A stretch of DNA of 64,000 bases from Mangifera indica (taxonomy: Eukaryota; Streptophyta; Magnoliopsida; Sapindales; Anacardiaceae). Below are positions 47,900 to 60,775 of this stretch, piece after piece (position 1 is the first letter of the stretch; the number at the start of each line of letters is the position of its first letter). The position numbers and the translations under genes were made by a program. Below the pieces are notes generated by a model. The model was given only the letters and a program-made list of their open reading frames with translations, was not told the origin of the DNA and did not search any database. The DNA lies in assembly GCF_011075055.1 (NCBI RefSeq), contig NC_058155.1:6401537-6465536 (forward strand). Direction: 5' to 3'.

Positions 47900-48555
47900 T
47901 GGGGATTGATTAGTACACTCTTGAATAATTAGCCATTGGCAGCACATGTGAAAGGGAGATTAAAGATGATATATTACCACAGAAACTTGCATGATAGACA
48001 GATAGAATTGTTTATTACAAGACACCATGAACCTGCAAAACAGGTTCTTGTCAAGTTGAAATCATTGGGTGGCTTCCAAAAGGATTTGATTCAAGCAATC
48101 CAAATACACTAGGTTGAAATGGGCGAATAAAGTCAGCAGACAAGAGGACAAGTGGGAATCTTGTGTTTCTCATGGCAGGCCAAGATGGACCAAGTTGAAC
48201 ACTAAGTCAAAGTGCTAGTTAGAGTTGGCGCATTATTTGCAAAAGTCTTTCCAATGATCAAGCACATACAATTTAAAGGGAAATGATTGGAGTATTTAAG
48301 GCAAAGATAGGAACAAGTAAACTGAATTGAAGTGGAAACATCCAGAAATTACTAACTCATAGAAAAAGGAAATTTAAAGGGGAAAAGTAAAACCAAAAAA
48401 AATAATAATTCTTGTCAAGCGAGCACAGATGCTGTCCTGTACTTGTCCAACTATTTGTTGTACATTACATAAAACAAATACATCCTATAGATTTTAGTGA
48501 GAGAAACAAGGAAGACAAACTAAAATTTTCTACTTACCATAATCTCTAATTTCTT
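47900..48555 (-). other. Region downstream of TLP, includes its 3' UTR
   Basis: This ~650 bp follows the TLP stop codon on the minus strand. It is less AT-rich than the flanking spacer and carries no ORF or repeat that I recognise. The 3' UTR must lie in it; I could not fix the poly(A) site. Confidence 0.4.
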
Positions 48556-51500
48556 CTATTCACATGCCAATTTGGTGTCGAAACTGCTCAAGCAGATTGC
48601 AAACGCCTGAAATGCAGATAAAGGATACCTGTAGTCCATGGTGAACATATCCTTTCCGACCTTACCAAATTGCAGAATGATCTTGTCATGATCCGGCTGG
48701 GGTGGCTGTGATGGTGTTGGTGCACCAGCAGCATGCTGTGTTGCAGCAATCAGCTGGAAATTCTTGACAGAAGCAACAGTCACTCTTCCTCGAAAGTTGA
48801 GGCACCAACATTGTAGCTGCTCATGCCATCTTGGTGCCTTGTTCCGAAGAACTAAAGGTCTCTCCTTTCCCTCTTCATCGTCATCACGAATGCCAACAAT
48901 GTCAGAAAACCGCGAGCTACTAAACTCGGTTGAACTATCTATTGATTTTGAGAAGTTTCGGAAGGAATCTTCAAGAGAGTGAGGATTAAGCTCTGCCTGG
49001 CCGGGGACACTACCACCAGGCTCAAGGGATGAGGCTGGAATTGAGTGCATGGTGCAGTGCATCCTCCGAGGGCCCCTGGTTCCTAAAACGTTCAGCTCAT
49101 ACGTGACTTGAGCAATGTTGTAGCTACCAGTGGGAAGCTTGGGTGAAACCTTTTTTGAATAAAACCTGCGGCTTCGGCCAGGTGGAGAAAGTTGGGCATT
49201 GTTGTAAGGAGGTTGCGTGTCATAAATAATGAATTTTGTGCCAAGAAAATTAGACCTGAAGCAAAGAAACACATGATATTATGTAGAAGACATACAGCAT
49301 GATATTATGTAAATCCAACGATCAATACTCAAGTCTACTAGCATATCAAGTTGAATTCTCCATTTGCGCATTTCTTGTATGCTTTTGAAGTTGCCAAAGC
49401 ATATTCAAGACATAAATTTTTTTCAAAGGGGTTGATCACAAGCACTTGAGAAAATATCATCTTTCTGTTTAAGTCAGATTTATGAAGAATTTAGCCACAT
49501 TTTAATTTTCCTAAAGCTCAACCATACAGTTTAGGTAGATAGATTAACCACAAGATAAAGCTTTAAGTATTGGAAGTAGCCATATACTACCTCAATTTTC
49601 CAATGTAAGTACTGCTTGATCGTGATATATTATCTGCATCCATTGAGATTACATATTCTGTGCACGTGGTTCTCCGAGTCCGTTTTGCAGACAGCAGAAA
49701 CTTCCCATTTTCGACAAGCAAAGCTGCAAAAACACACAATTTATGCAAATAAGAAAATACGCATTCATTTAAAATGAGAGTTGAACTACAATAGCATAAA
49801 CCAAACTAGTCACTATGAAATCTCATGAGTGGAAAAGTTAGCTGTACCTCATAAACCTGAAGAACTTAAGAGCAGGATAAAAATGACAAAAAAGAAGTGC
49901 CAAATGCACCGTTGTTATAATTCCATGAGACATAACCAGAGATGATAATTTGTTGGATTAACACTGCTCAGCAAGGAGCAGATTTAGAAGTCTATCAGCA
50001 AAATAAACAAAGATTAACTTAAACCCATGCAATCTCTGTACTGTAGTCTAAATCAGCTCACCTTTGCAATGTAGAAAAGCCAAGGAGACAGTCAACAAAT
50101 ACTAAAGTTAGTGGACTTGGTCAATATCCAGATAAATTAGACTTCTGAAAGATACCAAACAAGCACAGACGACGTATTTCCTACTACATCATATTTATTC
50201 CACTTGTATTCCTAAATGAAGTCTTAACTAACAGAAAGAAATTACTGAAGACCATAGTGGTCATTTTTGGAAGCTGACTTCAGAAGGAGAGACCATTTGT
50301 GCATGTCAACACAGACATTCAAACAAAATTGGATATACATTAATATCATTATTATAAAAACAAATCAGTAAGAACTCTCGTAGCTTGTCCAAGTATATCA
50401 CAAGGATAATCCTAGTGTAGGCATAAATCTAAGGGATGTAAATCTTAAGTAACAGACAGAATTGATGAATCACATAAAAGAATTAGTAGTAACTCCACCT
50501 TACAGGTTAGATATTAGACCTTAAAAGTGATCCAACACATATTTAGCTTGACAATTTTTAAGAGTTAAGAATCCCTTAGTTTTTTGGCTCAAGAAAATAA
50601 TTTCTAGTTCTAATAATAGAAATTAATTTTCAACTATGAATTTGTCCGTTTACTCCCTGAATACACAAACACAGGATTTGGAAGAATTACAAGAAATTAC
50701 GATAAGGTCATTATGATATATTAAAGGCCCATGAGTAGTCAAAGTCATCCTATCAATTGCCACTTATACTTTCTCCCCCATAACAGTCTACAGCTCTTTT
50801 TATCTCACTCTTCCTCTTTTATTTTCCTCTTACAGTTGTCATTTTCATTTTGACACACTGCCTCTTTCCTAATGAAGTTTAAAATGGCACTAAGGCAAAG
50901 TCACCATTTTTCCTCAATTGAGATTCACCAGCCACATAACAGGCAGGTCACATAAAACAAAAATATTTTAGGCAAACAAAACATAGAAGGGAAGCTTACC
51001 AGGGGTAAGGCAAAGGAAAAGATGGTAAGTCAAATTAGATTTATCCCTCTTAATGAAGCACTGAATGGCCCCATCCCTGGGCCCTGGCTGTAAACGAGAA
51101 ACAAATCAAAACCCAGTCAACCCAGGTCTATCTCACCGAAAATAATGTTACTTAATGTGAAATAAATATGTATGCTTCAGAATGTTTATAATAAGACTGA
51201 CAATTAAACAGATGCAGAAGCAAAGTGTCGGAATGTAAGCTGGCAGAGTTAGTGACGGTGAGGAAAGTCCATTAGTTGGCTGTATATCAAAACAGTGTAC
51301 TTCAAGGAAATAAAACATGTTTAAAGAAAACAGAGATAAGAGAGTTCGAGATTTTCCATCTCTCTCAGCACTTTTCTTCTTCACGGGTTAGGGTTTTCAT
51401 CTAGACTGCTGGAAACATTGAGAAGATTGACGATGCTGACAGAACTCATAGCCACACATCATCAGATTAAGATAAGTACAATCTTTTGATGGTTTTTTTA

Positions 51501-52264
51501 ATTTAAATCTGAGATTTTTTCTGTTATGAATGAATGGTTGAGATCTGTTGTATTGAGCTTTTTACATGCTGAAATCGACCGATTCTTGTATAAAAACCTC
51601 TTATTTCTTGATGTTTGTTAAATAATGAAGAGGTATATTCAGTATGCAAGCATGTGTATGTAAGTTTGTTTTCTTGTTCAATAATTAATCTATATATTGA
51701 TTCTGTTTCCCGTAGAAATATTGAAAAATGTTCAGTAGTTGATTTCTGTTGAATCTATGAGTCAAAATAACTTTAATTTCAATTTAGGGTTTACTGTGGA
51801 AACAATGTAATTGAAGGTTTTGATTAACACAAAGTAACTGAATATCAAAGATTACTAGTTTGTTTCCATATAAACCTATCTTGTAAGCACAACAGGAATT
51901 ATGAAAGTCTCACCTGCTTTAGGGATACCGGAAATGTAATCTTCCCACAGAATTCAGGGCTTCTGACAATTTCTTTGCACATTTCCCTCCATGACCTACA
52001 CACAGCAGCACATGCAACAACATGTTTGCGAGCAGGCCATGCACTCTCGCTAGCTTCCAATCTCTTGATCACATCACGCAAAAGCTCAGGTGGGAGACCA
52101 GCCCAACGGCTGCTTTGGATGACTATTGGCTGGTCATGCAACTCAAGAACTGAGCCATGTGATTTTCCCCTGTGATGATGGCCAGGCAGCCTCACCTCAA
52201 AACTTCGTCTAGATAAACTCCCAAACCCATCCCTCACTTCGCGAACTATACTTCGGAAAGACAT
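48556..52264 (-). CDS. Tubby-like F-box protein (TLP), 4 coding exons, 423 aa
   Basis: Minus-strand gene; coding exons 52264-51914, 51087-51000, 49723-49591 and 49255-48556, all with GT..AG introns and phases that join cleanly (351+88+133+700 nt). Plant TLPs are membrane-tethered phosphoinositide-binding proteins; the F-box is known to bind SKP1-like proteins in SCF ubiquitin ligases. Visible domains: N-terminal [21 protein letters not shown]-box about residues 53-108 ([17 protein letters not shown], then CRSWREMC); tubby domain from about 118 ([17 protein letters not shown]) to the C-terminus, with the basic cluster AKRTRR (159-164) where family members contact PI(4,5)P2, and the family-typical ending [10 protein letters not shown]. 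Length is normal for plant TLPs (about 380-455). The start is the first ATG in the exon and gives the conserved N-terminus. The acidic variable stretch in exon 4 (DDDEEGKE) is typical. It resembles the Arabidopsis TLP1/TLP5/TLP10 group, but I cannot assign the orthologue. No frameshift or missing motif; it looks intact. Confidence 0.96.
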
Positions 52265-53400
52265 TTACTCTGATACACTTATATCGCCAATGGCTTATTG
52301 TAACTTTCCAAATGATTGCAAAAAGTTATAAAACTTAAGTATATATCACCAATCAATAAATGCGAGGCTCTTGTGTAAGTTACAACTGCAAATAAGAAAA
52401 TTAATAATTAAATAATTGATGTCACATTCAAGATTGATCGCTTAATAACCAAATAAAGAGAAAGATGACAGACATATAAGGAAAAGAACAAAGCTAGAAA
52501 AAGAAGATTCCCAGAAAAGAAAAGCCTCACATGGACCAAAAGCACCTAAGATACCATACTTTTATCAGAAACTCTTTTGGCGGGTTTTAAATCTGATCTC
52601 ATAACCCAAAATCACCATTTATTCAAATCTAAATTTCCAATTCTGCATAATCTTAATCAAAAGCAGCAGAATTGAAAAAAAAAAAAAAAAAAAAGAAAGA
52701 AAGAAAAAAGAAGAAGAAAACATCAATCTTTTTTTCCTATAACATATTACAGTCCTGAAATCTAACAAGTCTGAAACAGAAGCAAGAAATTTAACAAAAC
52801 AAAGCAAATGAACAGTAAAATATTCATTTGTTTTTCACACAGGCTTAATTCATGTTTTTGCCTTGAAATTTTGCCCTTTATATTCGTGCTGTTTAGTTTA
52901 GGTAATCAAAAAGATTAAAACTTCAAACTTACAAAACAGAATACCATTTTTAAAAATATATATAAAAAAAATTAAGATAGCAGGCAGAAATGTAACGTTT
53001 TGAAACTCAAGTTCCAGAATTTAAGACAAACCCAGAAAAGCAAACCTCAAAATCAGCCGATCACACACCAAAAAATACAGCCATCTTCAGAAATTTACCC
53101 AAGAAACAAAAAGAAAATAATGAACCCCCCAAGACAAAAAGAAAAAAAAATACGAAGAGATCTAAAAGAACAAACCATGACAAGAGATAACATGAAACAA
53201 GATCACAAATGAAACCCACCATCTTCATCTTCATGTTGTTGCTTGTGTCAGACCCTTCACTTTTTCACCACACAGAAACCACAGTTCCTAGCTTTTCTCT
53301 CTCACCAGGACACTAAATCCAGTTATGGTCTGTGTTAGTTTTGTCTTAGTGGAGAACGTCCCGGACTTGAAACATTTATTCAATCCGCTTCAGGGAATGC
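52265..53400 (-). promoter_or_regulatory. Probable TLP 5' UTR with a UTR intron
   Basis: On the minus strand a donor-like GATG|GTGGGT lies at 53220/53219. An acceptor-like TATCAG lies at 52270, five bases before the TLP start codon. The region between is T-rich on the minus strand, including a long T/C tract at 52675-52710, as plant introns are. The stretch 53220-53400 is less AT-rich than its surroundings and resembles a 5' leader. A leader intron is common in plant TLP genes. The splice sites and the transcription start are inferred. Confidence 0.45.
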
Positions 53401-55331
53401 CGCTGATGAAGAAACGTTCTCAGATTTTATAATCTTCCCAACATTATTAATTAATTATTTTAAGTTGAGTTAGACCATTTTTAATATGCTCCCTTAATTT
53501 GATAAAATATGATACAAAATATACATATAAAACTTATTTTTGATCAATCTAATATAATTTAAAATTAAATTAGATAATATTAAGATTCACATAAAGGTAA
53601 TTTGATATAACTAGAATGATACTAATATTTTGAAGAAATATTATTTAAATAAAATGTATATAATTATATATTTATATAATTATAATTATATAAGTATATA
53701 ATTATATTTGCTTATATTACTATTTATTTTCATTTAAATATTTTATTTTATTATTAGTTGTAAAAATTTGATTTGATTAATCAAATTATAAACGTGGATT
53801 TTAAAGATTTTATTTATATTATAATTATATGATGTATTTTTATAATAAAAATATAAAATTTTTACATATTACATATAGTTGTATCTTTATTTAATTATAA
53901 TTACTTATATTATTTTTTTTTATTATTAAAATATAAGAATTTCATTTGGTTAGTTAGATTATTTATGTATATTAAAACTCTTTATATATAAATTTTTAGA
54001 TAATTTATCAATAAAACAAAATGTTATATTATGTATTTTATTAATAATAGGTTAAAGTAATCTGATGAAGAAATTAAAACAATAAAAGCACTTTGAAGAA
54101 TAAAAACAATAGATAATTTCAAGTCAAATTGAGTTTGATCGAGTCAATTCGAATATTGTAAAGTTGGGTTAGGGTTAAAAAATTTTGATATGATTTTAAT
54201 TTTAATCGAGTTAGAGTTGAAGGTTTCTAACATGAAATTTGAATTGACACAATACGAATATGACCTGATAACACAAATTATCAACTCTAGTTTTAAGTGT
54301 GATTTTACATTTTGCCACCTAATGTTTAGTCTTAAATTTTTAAACCACTAAATAAATGATTCAAACTTTTTAACCTAAAACCTAACTCAATATAAAAAAG
54401 TTATGTTACAAGAGTAAAATAATAATTTTACAATATATACATTTCATAAAAAAATTTTAAATGAATGAACTTCTTAAAAACATACATTTCAATTCATATG
54501 GTTCAAAATTGAATACTCTAGTTGTTATAATCATCATCTACTCAAGTCTAAACCTATCAAAACTATCATTTGATCCTAAAAATTAACAAAACTAATGAAA
54601 TATAAGAACTTTCAAGTTAAAGATATAGATTTGACTCTCTATCATACTTATGAAACTTTGAGTTACTTAGTATAGTAATTATGGGTCATATTACTATATT
54701 ATATATTTACCCATCTAATAAATACGGATATGATCTTTGGTTATTAAAAAAAAACCCATCACTTATCCAAAATTATCAAATATGATCGTTTGGTCTATCA
54801 TAAGTTGAAAAACATATACCTGAATTAAAGCCACCAGAGCCTCCACTCATCGAAACCCAAAATCACCATAACCAACATAAAGGAATAAAAAGGTCAAAGT
54901 GAAAAGGGGAAAAGAGAGTATGCATGATATGCAAAAGGTTATTTTATTTTATTTTAATTTGGAATAATAAAGTAATTTTCAAAAGTAAAATAGTTAAATT
55001 TCGGGCGAGAAAGTGTGATTTATACATTTAATGGGTGGGAAAATGTTCTGAGGCCAAACCTTGCATGGGACAATGTAATCACTCGGTTCAACAATTCTGC
55101 TAATTAAGATAAACAAATTGCTAATACTGCTAAAGTAAAATGCTTCTTTTCCTCTTTTATTTTTAATGGGACTTGTAATCACTAATTTACCCTTCATGTT
55201 GACTTCTCCATTTTTAAATTTCAGCCGTTAGCCGGCTAACGGCGTAGTCTAACGTCCCATGCAAATGCACCATAAACTTATGGTGATTTACAAAGAAGTC
55301 CCTAAGTTTTCGAGAATTACCATAAAGTTAA
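53400..55331. other. AT-rich spacer upstream of TLP
   Basis: TLP promoter should lie in the first kilobase. Very A/T-rich to 54050. 55060-55265 holds inverted words TTGCATGGGAC/GTCCCATGCAA around a perfect 20-bp palindrome at 55224-55243. No gene. Confidence 0.45.
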
Positions 55332-55339
55332 CTAGAAAT

Positions 55340-55639
55340 TAGGGCTACATTCAAGCCGAGCAAAGCTTGAGCTCGAGCTCAGCTAGGTTCATATATAGTT
55401 GGCTTGAGTTCGAGCTCGAGATAGGCTAAGGCCTGCTCGAATTCGTTTCGGCTCATTTTTTGTTATCAAAACGATATCATTTTAATACATATTAATCAAA
55501 ATAACGTCGTTTTGTATCAAAAATTTTAATTAAAAAATCTGACGAGTAGCTCAAACTTGACTAAAGCCAGCTCATTTTGGGCTCGACCGAACTGAGTTTG
55601 AGCTCGAACTCAAACTGGTTCGATTCGAATCTAACCCTA
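55340..55639. mobile_element. hAT-like MITE, 300 bp, with 8-bp TSD
   Basis: Left TAGGGCTACATTC pairs with right GAATCTAACCCTA. CTAGAAAT is exactly duplicated at 55332-55339 and 55640-55647. An 8-bp TSD and TAGGG terminus fit hAT elements. Interior rich in GAGCTCGAG words; no coding capacity. Confidence 0.85.
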
Positions 55640-56412
55640 CTAGAAATAACTAGTTTTATGGTTGAAATTTGAAACTAAAACATGGTGCCCTATGACTAAT
55701 ATTTAGGAAAGTGCAACCCAATCACATTTTTAGATATATTAAACCCAATTAAAAAAACAGTAATCTTTGCTAAAATTCTGAATTAGTATCAAATTTCTAT
55801 GCCATTTTTTTTTTTTACCGTATTTTAATATCAACAAATTTATTTTCTTCAAAATTATTGAGACTATCGCGTTTTTTTTTTTTTCCGTATTTATTGATAA
55901 GCTGGGGTTCAAATTATCTTTTTCAATCTTTGGTGGATGGAAGGATATTTTGCCCTCTGTTTAATTCCGCAGTAGGAAATGCAGGAAGGGCCGTGACAGG
56001 TACAGTTATCATACGCGCAAAATAATGACACGGGGCAGCCGGGCATCATGGGGCTTAGTGGAGAGATGAAATGGCAATATTGCCCATGGTTAAATTACAA
56101 TTCTGTCCAAGTATTCAATTTATTCTTAATTTTGATTTCATAACACATTACATGTTTTTTTAATCCAAAATTTAGCCACGCATCTTCCCTCAATTGCCTT
56201 TTCTCTATAATGAAAAAGTCTATGAACAAATTTGAACAATTAAAACGATATCAAATTATAAAAATATGCACAATAGAAAATGCAACCATATTGTATATGA
56301 TTTATATAATATTTTAAGAATTTTTAAATTTATTATAAATATAATTTTGTTTCCAAAGATTTTATTTTGTATAAGAGGATTTTGAAATTTTCAGTGTAAT
56401 AATTAATTATTT

Positions 56413-57298
56413 GGCCAAAGGACTTTTTCCTATCCAAAGTTTATTCTTTTTTTAAGTTTTCATTTATTGTTTTTTAAAATCCCAAATACGTATTCATCAA
56501 CTGTTAAAATTAACCAAATTTGTTAGTTTTAAAATTTTACCTCAGTTTCCCCCATGAACCATAAAAACTAAAAATTTTCTCTGAAACCAAGTTTTAAAAA
56601 GTAACATTTTCTCCCTTTAGAGTTTGTTTTTCAAATCCTAAAAACCAAACATTTTTCAACCATTGGAATAGCTTCCAACTGCCTTCTTTAGCCCATTAGA
56701 CTCTCCCTCTCGACATGTTCTCTCTTCAATCGGAATCCCTCCAAAGTGGCTTCATCGTGCACGAAGACAAAAAGCTGATTTATTTTTGTGCATGACAAAA
56801 AGCCAATGAGAAGACATTAACTCCTTGACTTTGATTTGTCGTCTGTCGTCAACTCACGATGGCAAATCAAAGTTGAGGGGTCATTGTGCACGAAGACAAT
56901 TCATCTTTTCGTCTTTATACATGATGAGGCCATATCAAAGGGATTCTAGTTGGAGAGAGAGTGCGTTAGGAGGGAGAGTTTGGTAGGTTGAAGAAGGCAA
57001 CTAGAAGCTATTCCTATGGTTGAAAAATGTTTGGTTTTTAGGGTTTTGAAAAATAAACTCTATGGGGGAATATGTTACTTTTTAAAACTTGGTCTTGAGG
57101 GAAATTATTTATTTTTAGGGTTTAAGAGAGAAACAGAAGATAAAATTTTAATTTATTTTTAATATTACTATTAAAATGATAATTTTACTCTTAAAATTAA
57201 TTGATTTAACAGCTGACCGATGAATATTTGAGTTTTTAAAAGATAATAAGTGAGAACTAAGAAAAAAGTAAATTTTTTATGAGAATAATCCTGTGGGC
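56413..57298. mobile_element. Mutator-like long-TIR MITE, 886 bp, older copy
   Basis: Left end GGCCAAAGGACTTTTTCCTA; the right end, inverted, reads GCCCACAGGATTATTCTC. Flanks are TAATTATTT (56404-56412) and TAACTATTC (57299-57307), 7 of 9. The arms pair across GTGCACGAAGACAA near the centre. Confidence 0.72.
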
Positions 57299-57307
57299 TA
57301 ACTATTC

Positions 57308-59088
57308 TTTAAAGTAAAATATCATTTTTATTTTAATATATGTGTATCAATATTTTTCAAATTAGAATCAATACATTGGTAGTACTGACCAATTGATAAC
57401 ATTTGATTAATATAGTCATTAGCATCTCAGCCACGGTGTTAACTCTCTTTACCTACTTTTATTTTTTTGTTTTTTTCTTTTTTTGGATAAATTAATAAAT
57501 TTATAAAATATAAAAAAATACAAAATACGAGAGACACACCCCAAAGAAAATCACAAAAACTCATGAAAAAACTCGAAATGAGCTCACGGACTCTCAAAAC
57601 AAAACAAAACAAATGAAAAGTAACAAAAGTGACAAAAGAATGCATAAACTCAGCACAAAGACTAACTAAAAATCTATCAAATAGCTCAATATTGAGACGA
57701 AATCTCATATTTTCCTTTCTTTAACAGGAAGTCACGATTTGACTAGATTTTGCCTTTAGGCTCTCTACTTGGTTCCCAACCACTTCCGATTAGGTGGCCA
57801 TTATTAATTGGTCGACGGATTACACACTTCAAAGACTTTATTTACAATAATTCACGATTATAGAGAATAAAATATTCTCAAATTAAGAAATAATGTGTTT
57901 CATAGTACTCCTTTTATAAGCCTGAATTGACATTAGAGTCCACTAGAATCACTAAATATGAAAAAGGACGAAAGTAAGACTCTGTTAGACCTAATCTGAA
58001 AGATGAGTCGAAACTTAAAGCCTGGGAAAATAAACAAAAAAATGTTTCACTGCTCAAGCTGGACAGCTATAAATTAATAAAGATAAGTAATTTATTCGGG
58101 GCAAAAGACTTGTTCCCATCTAAGGTCTGATCAAAGTTCAAATTTTAATTTTTAAAAATCTAAAATTTTACACATAATCTAAAATATGATAAAACCATCA
58201 ATTTATTTAAAGTTGTAAAAACTAAATCAGATCATAAATCATTTTGAGCTATGATTCTGGTGAAATTGGTCAAGTCATTTTAACCGGCCAGTCTAATCAG
58301 ATTTTCAGTTTTGTGTAAAAACTTTAAAAAATTTGCTCTATTTATATATACTTTATACACTAAATTTGAATAGTTGATTTTTTTTGAATATATAACTTTT
58401 AAAATACTTTATTACAATTATCATAATTTCATGAACCAAATCAAGACAACTTTATAAATAATCAAATAAACAACTCAAAATTTTGTCCTGACTGTGATAA
58501 TGAATCTTACAAACAAATAAAATAATTAAAAATCAATTTTTTCAATACACTATCGATTAATGATTTTAGTCAAAATGAGAGAAAATAAGACTATTCATTT
58601 GTGATAACACAAAATAAAAACAGGTTTCGGACAAGTCTTTCGCATTTTAAAAGAGAAAAAAACATAAAAGACAATAGCAAAGTCCTTGATGCTTTGTTCG
58701 TTACAACGAACTTAAAGAAGACAACTTGGAGAAGAACAACCACGTCAACTCAACTAGGTGTATGGTGAGGGAGAACAGACAACGTTGTCGGAAGTCGATT
58801 GGTTGTGTTTGGTTCTGTAGCAACAGCAATAGCACGAAGAAGGGTTGCAAAAATGGTCTTGCGTTTTTGGGTTTTTTGTTTCAAGTTTTAAAGTTTAAAT
58901 TTTTCAGGACTAAAGACGAGGTTGAACCGGATTGGATGATGAACCAGCAATGAACCGTCGTTCTAGCCACAGTCAAATCCAAAAACTTGCAAAAAACATA
59001 TATTAAACTAAAAAACCTTTTCAGGCACTGGTTCATGATTCAACCGATCTGATCGATTGATAGATCCATTTTGGTTTTGTAAATTTTG

Positions 59089-59134
<46 letters not shown>

Positions 59135-60109
59135 AAAAACTAACAACATCACCTATACTTAAAGTTTTTAATTTTAAAAAGTCATATTTTTTCTTTCTAA
59201 AATTTAGGTATTTTTTTTGTTACTTCTTCAACTATCATCTTCAGTATTGACGACCTTCTTTTTTCACCCTAAACCATCGCCATCTCCATCTCTTCACTTT
59301 TCTGGCCATGAAACTTGTTGATGTAGATAATTTACAACAACCTCTCATCCTCTCATCCTCATCCAATCAAAAACAATAACAACTACCTTCCCTACCTTTA
59401 CATACATTTCGAATGGTAACACCTTGTTGAAGGAAGAGTAAACTATGAAAGCAAAAATCCAACTCAATTGGCCATTAAAATATATCCAATAAAGTACAAA
59501 ACTTTCTGCATAAAAATCAAAACAATACCTGAAAACACATTAATTTTTTTTTAAAAAAGAAAACTTTTAACCACATACCTGGAGTAGCCCTCAGTGCCTG
59601 AAACTCCATCCTTTTGTTTTCTGCTCCCAAGTTCACGTTTGATAGACAACCATTGATTACAGTTAATTTTGCTTGATTTTGATGATGGCCTAAATGGAAA
59701 TGGTTAGTTTTAAGATTCAAAAAAGAAAATAAAATAAAAATTTAGTTTATTTTTAATATTATTATCATTTAGACCATCATCTTCCCCCTTCTCTGTCAGC
59801 AATTTCTCTGAGATCAAAACAACCACTTCTTCTGCCTAATCACAAAAAATAACACTAACCCTTCGAAGCTCTCAAGAAAATAACAATAACCACCATCAAA
59901 ATCAAGCAAAACTACCTGTAAACGATTCTTGTCTATCAAGCGAGAACTTGGGAGCAGAAAACAAGAAACTTTGGCGATAAACTGGACAAAAAAAAAATAA
60001 TGCAGATATAGAAAGTTTTCAGATCATACAGTAAATAAAGACTTGGTAGAAATAGAATCAAACAGTTGGACAGTTCAACGAGAGACTCCAAGGGCCTGCA
60101 GCAGTTTGA
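57308..60109. other. Spacer with MITE stub, no gene
   Basis: 58098 onward begins like the Mutator-like MITE family (GGGGCAAAAGACTTGTTCCC) but fades within ~120 bp. The 89-codon minus frame at 57439-57708 and the 75-codon plus frame at 58726-58953 have no recognised product. TA run at 59092-59131. Confidence 0.4.
59092..59131. repeat. (TA)n microsatellite
   Basis: About 20 TA units. Confidence 0.95.
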
Positions 60110-60564
60110 CTTGTCCCGCATGAATTTCTCCAGCCACCAAGCGGAGGTCAATTCATAGAAAGATTGCAACAGATTTTTTTTTTTCTTTTTTCTTGTGTTC
60201 CGAGAAAATTTTTTATTTCTCTTGGATTAGGCTGGTAGACCGCAAACCAGCCAAGCGGCAAGTCCTGAAAGCTGTCACGTCAGAGTGGCTTTCCCGTAAA
60301 TATCACAAACAATAGGGATAAATCAGTAAGATAATCACTTGTCCCACATGAATTTCTCCAGCCACCAAGCGGAGGTCAATTCATAGAAAGATTGCAACAG
60401 ATATTTTTTTCCTTTTTCTTGTGTTCCGGGAAAATTTTTTATTTCTCTTGGATTAGGCTGGTAGACTGCAAACCAGTGAAGCGGCAAGACCTGAAAGCTG
60501 TCACGTCATAGTGGCTTTCCCGTAAATATCACACACAATAGGGATAAATCAGTAAGATAATCAC
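60110..60564. repeat. Tandem direct duplication, 228 + 227 bp
   Basis: 60110-60337 and 60338-60564 are nearly identical head-to-tail copies beginning CTTGTCCC(G/A)CATGAATTTC and ending AATCAGTAAGATAATCAC. Differences are a handful of substitutions and two short T-run changes. Each contains TGTCACGTCA and the ATGAATTTCTCCAGCCACCA core related to duplication units A-D. Confidence 0.95.
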
Positions 60565-60775
60565 AATTTACCACTGTTTTTTTTTTAACTAGCAAATTTC
60601 ATTTTCACCTTCACTCAAAGAAATTAAAAATAAAAGTTTCACCACGTTAAAGGAGGCGGTGAACTGCAGGCACCCAAATGATTTCTCGACAATAACTAAC
60701 AGAAAAATGCTACTTGTTAGAGTGTTATAAATATGATAAAGAATTATAAATAAAAGATTTTATAATTAAAGTAAA

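Noticed and set aside
48764..48982. 72-codon plus-strand ORF opposite the TLP gene, and 51975-52175
   Set aside because: Antisense shadows of TLP coding exons.
58726..58953. 75-codon plus-strand ORF with Cys/Asn-rich start
   Set aside because: No domain recognised, surrounded by A/T-rich spacer; no splice or promoter context to support a gene.
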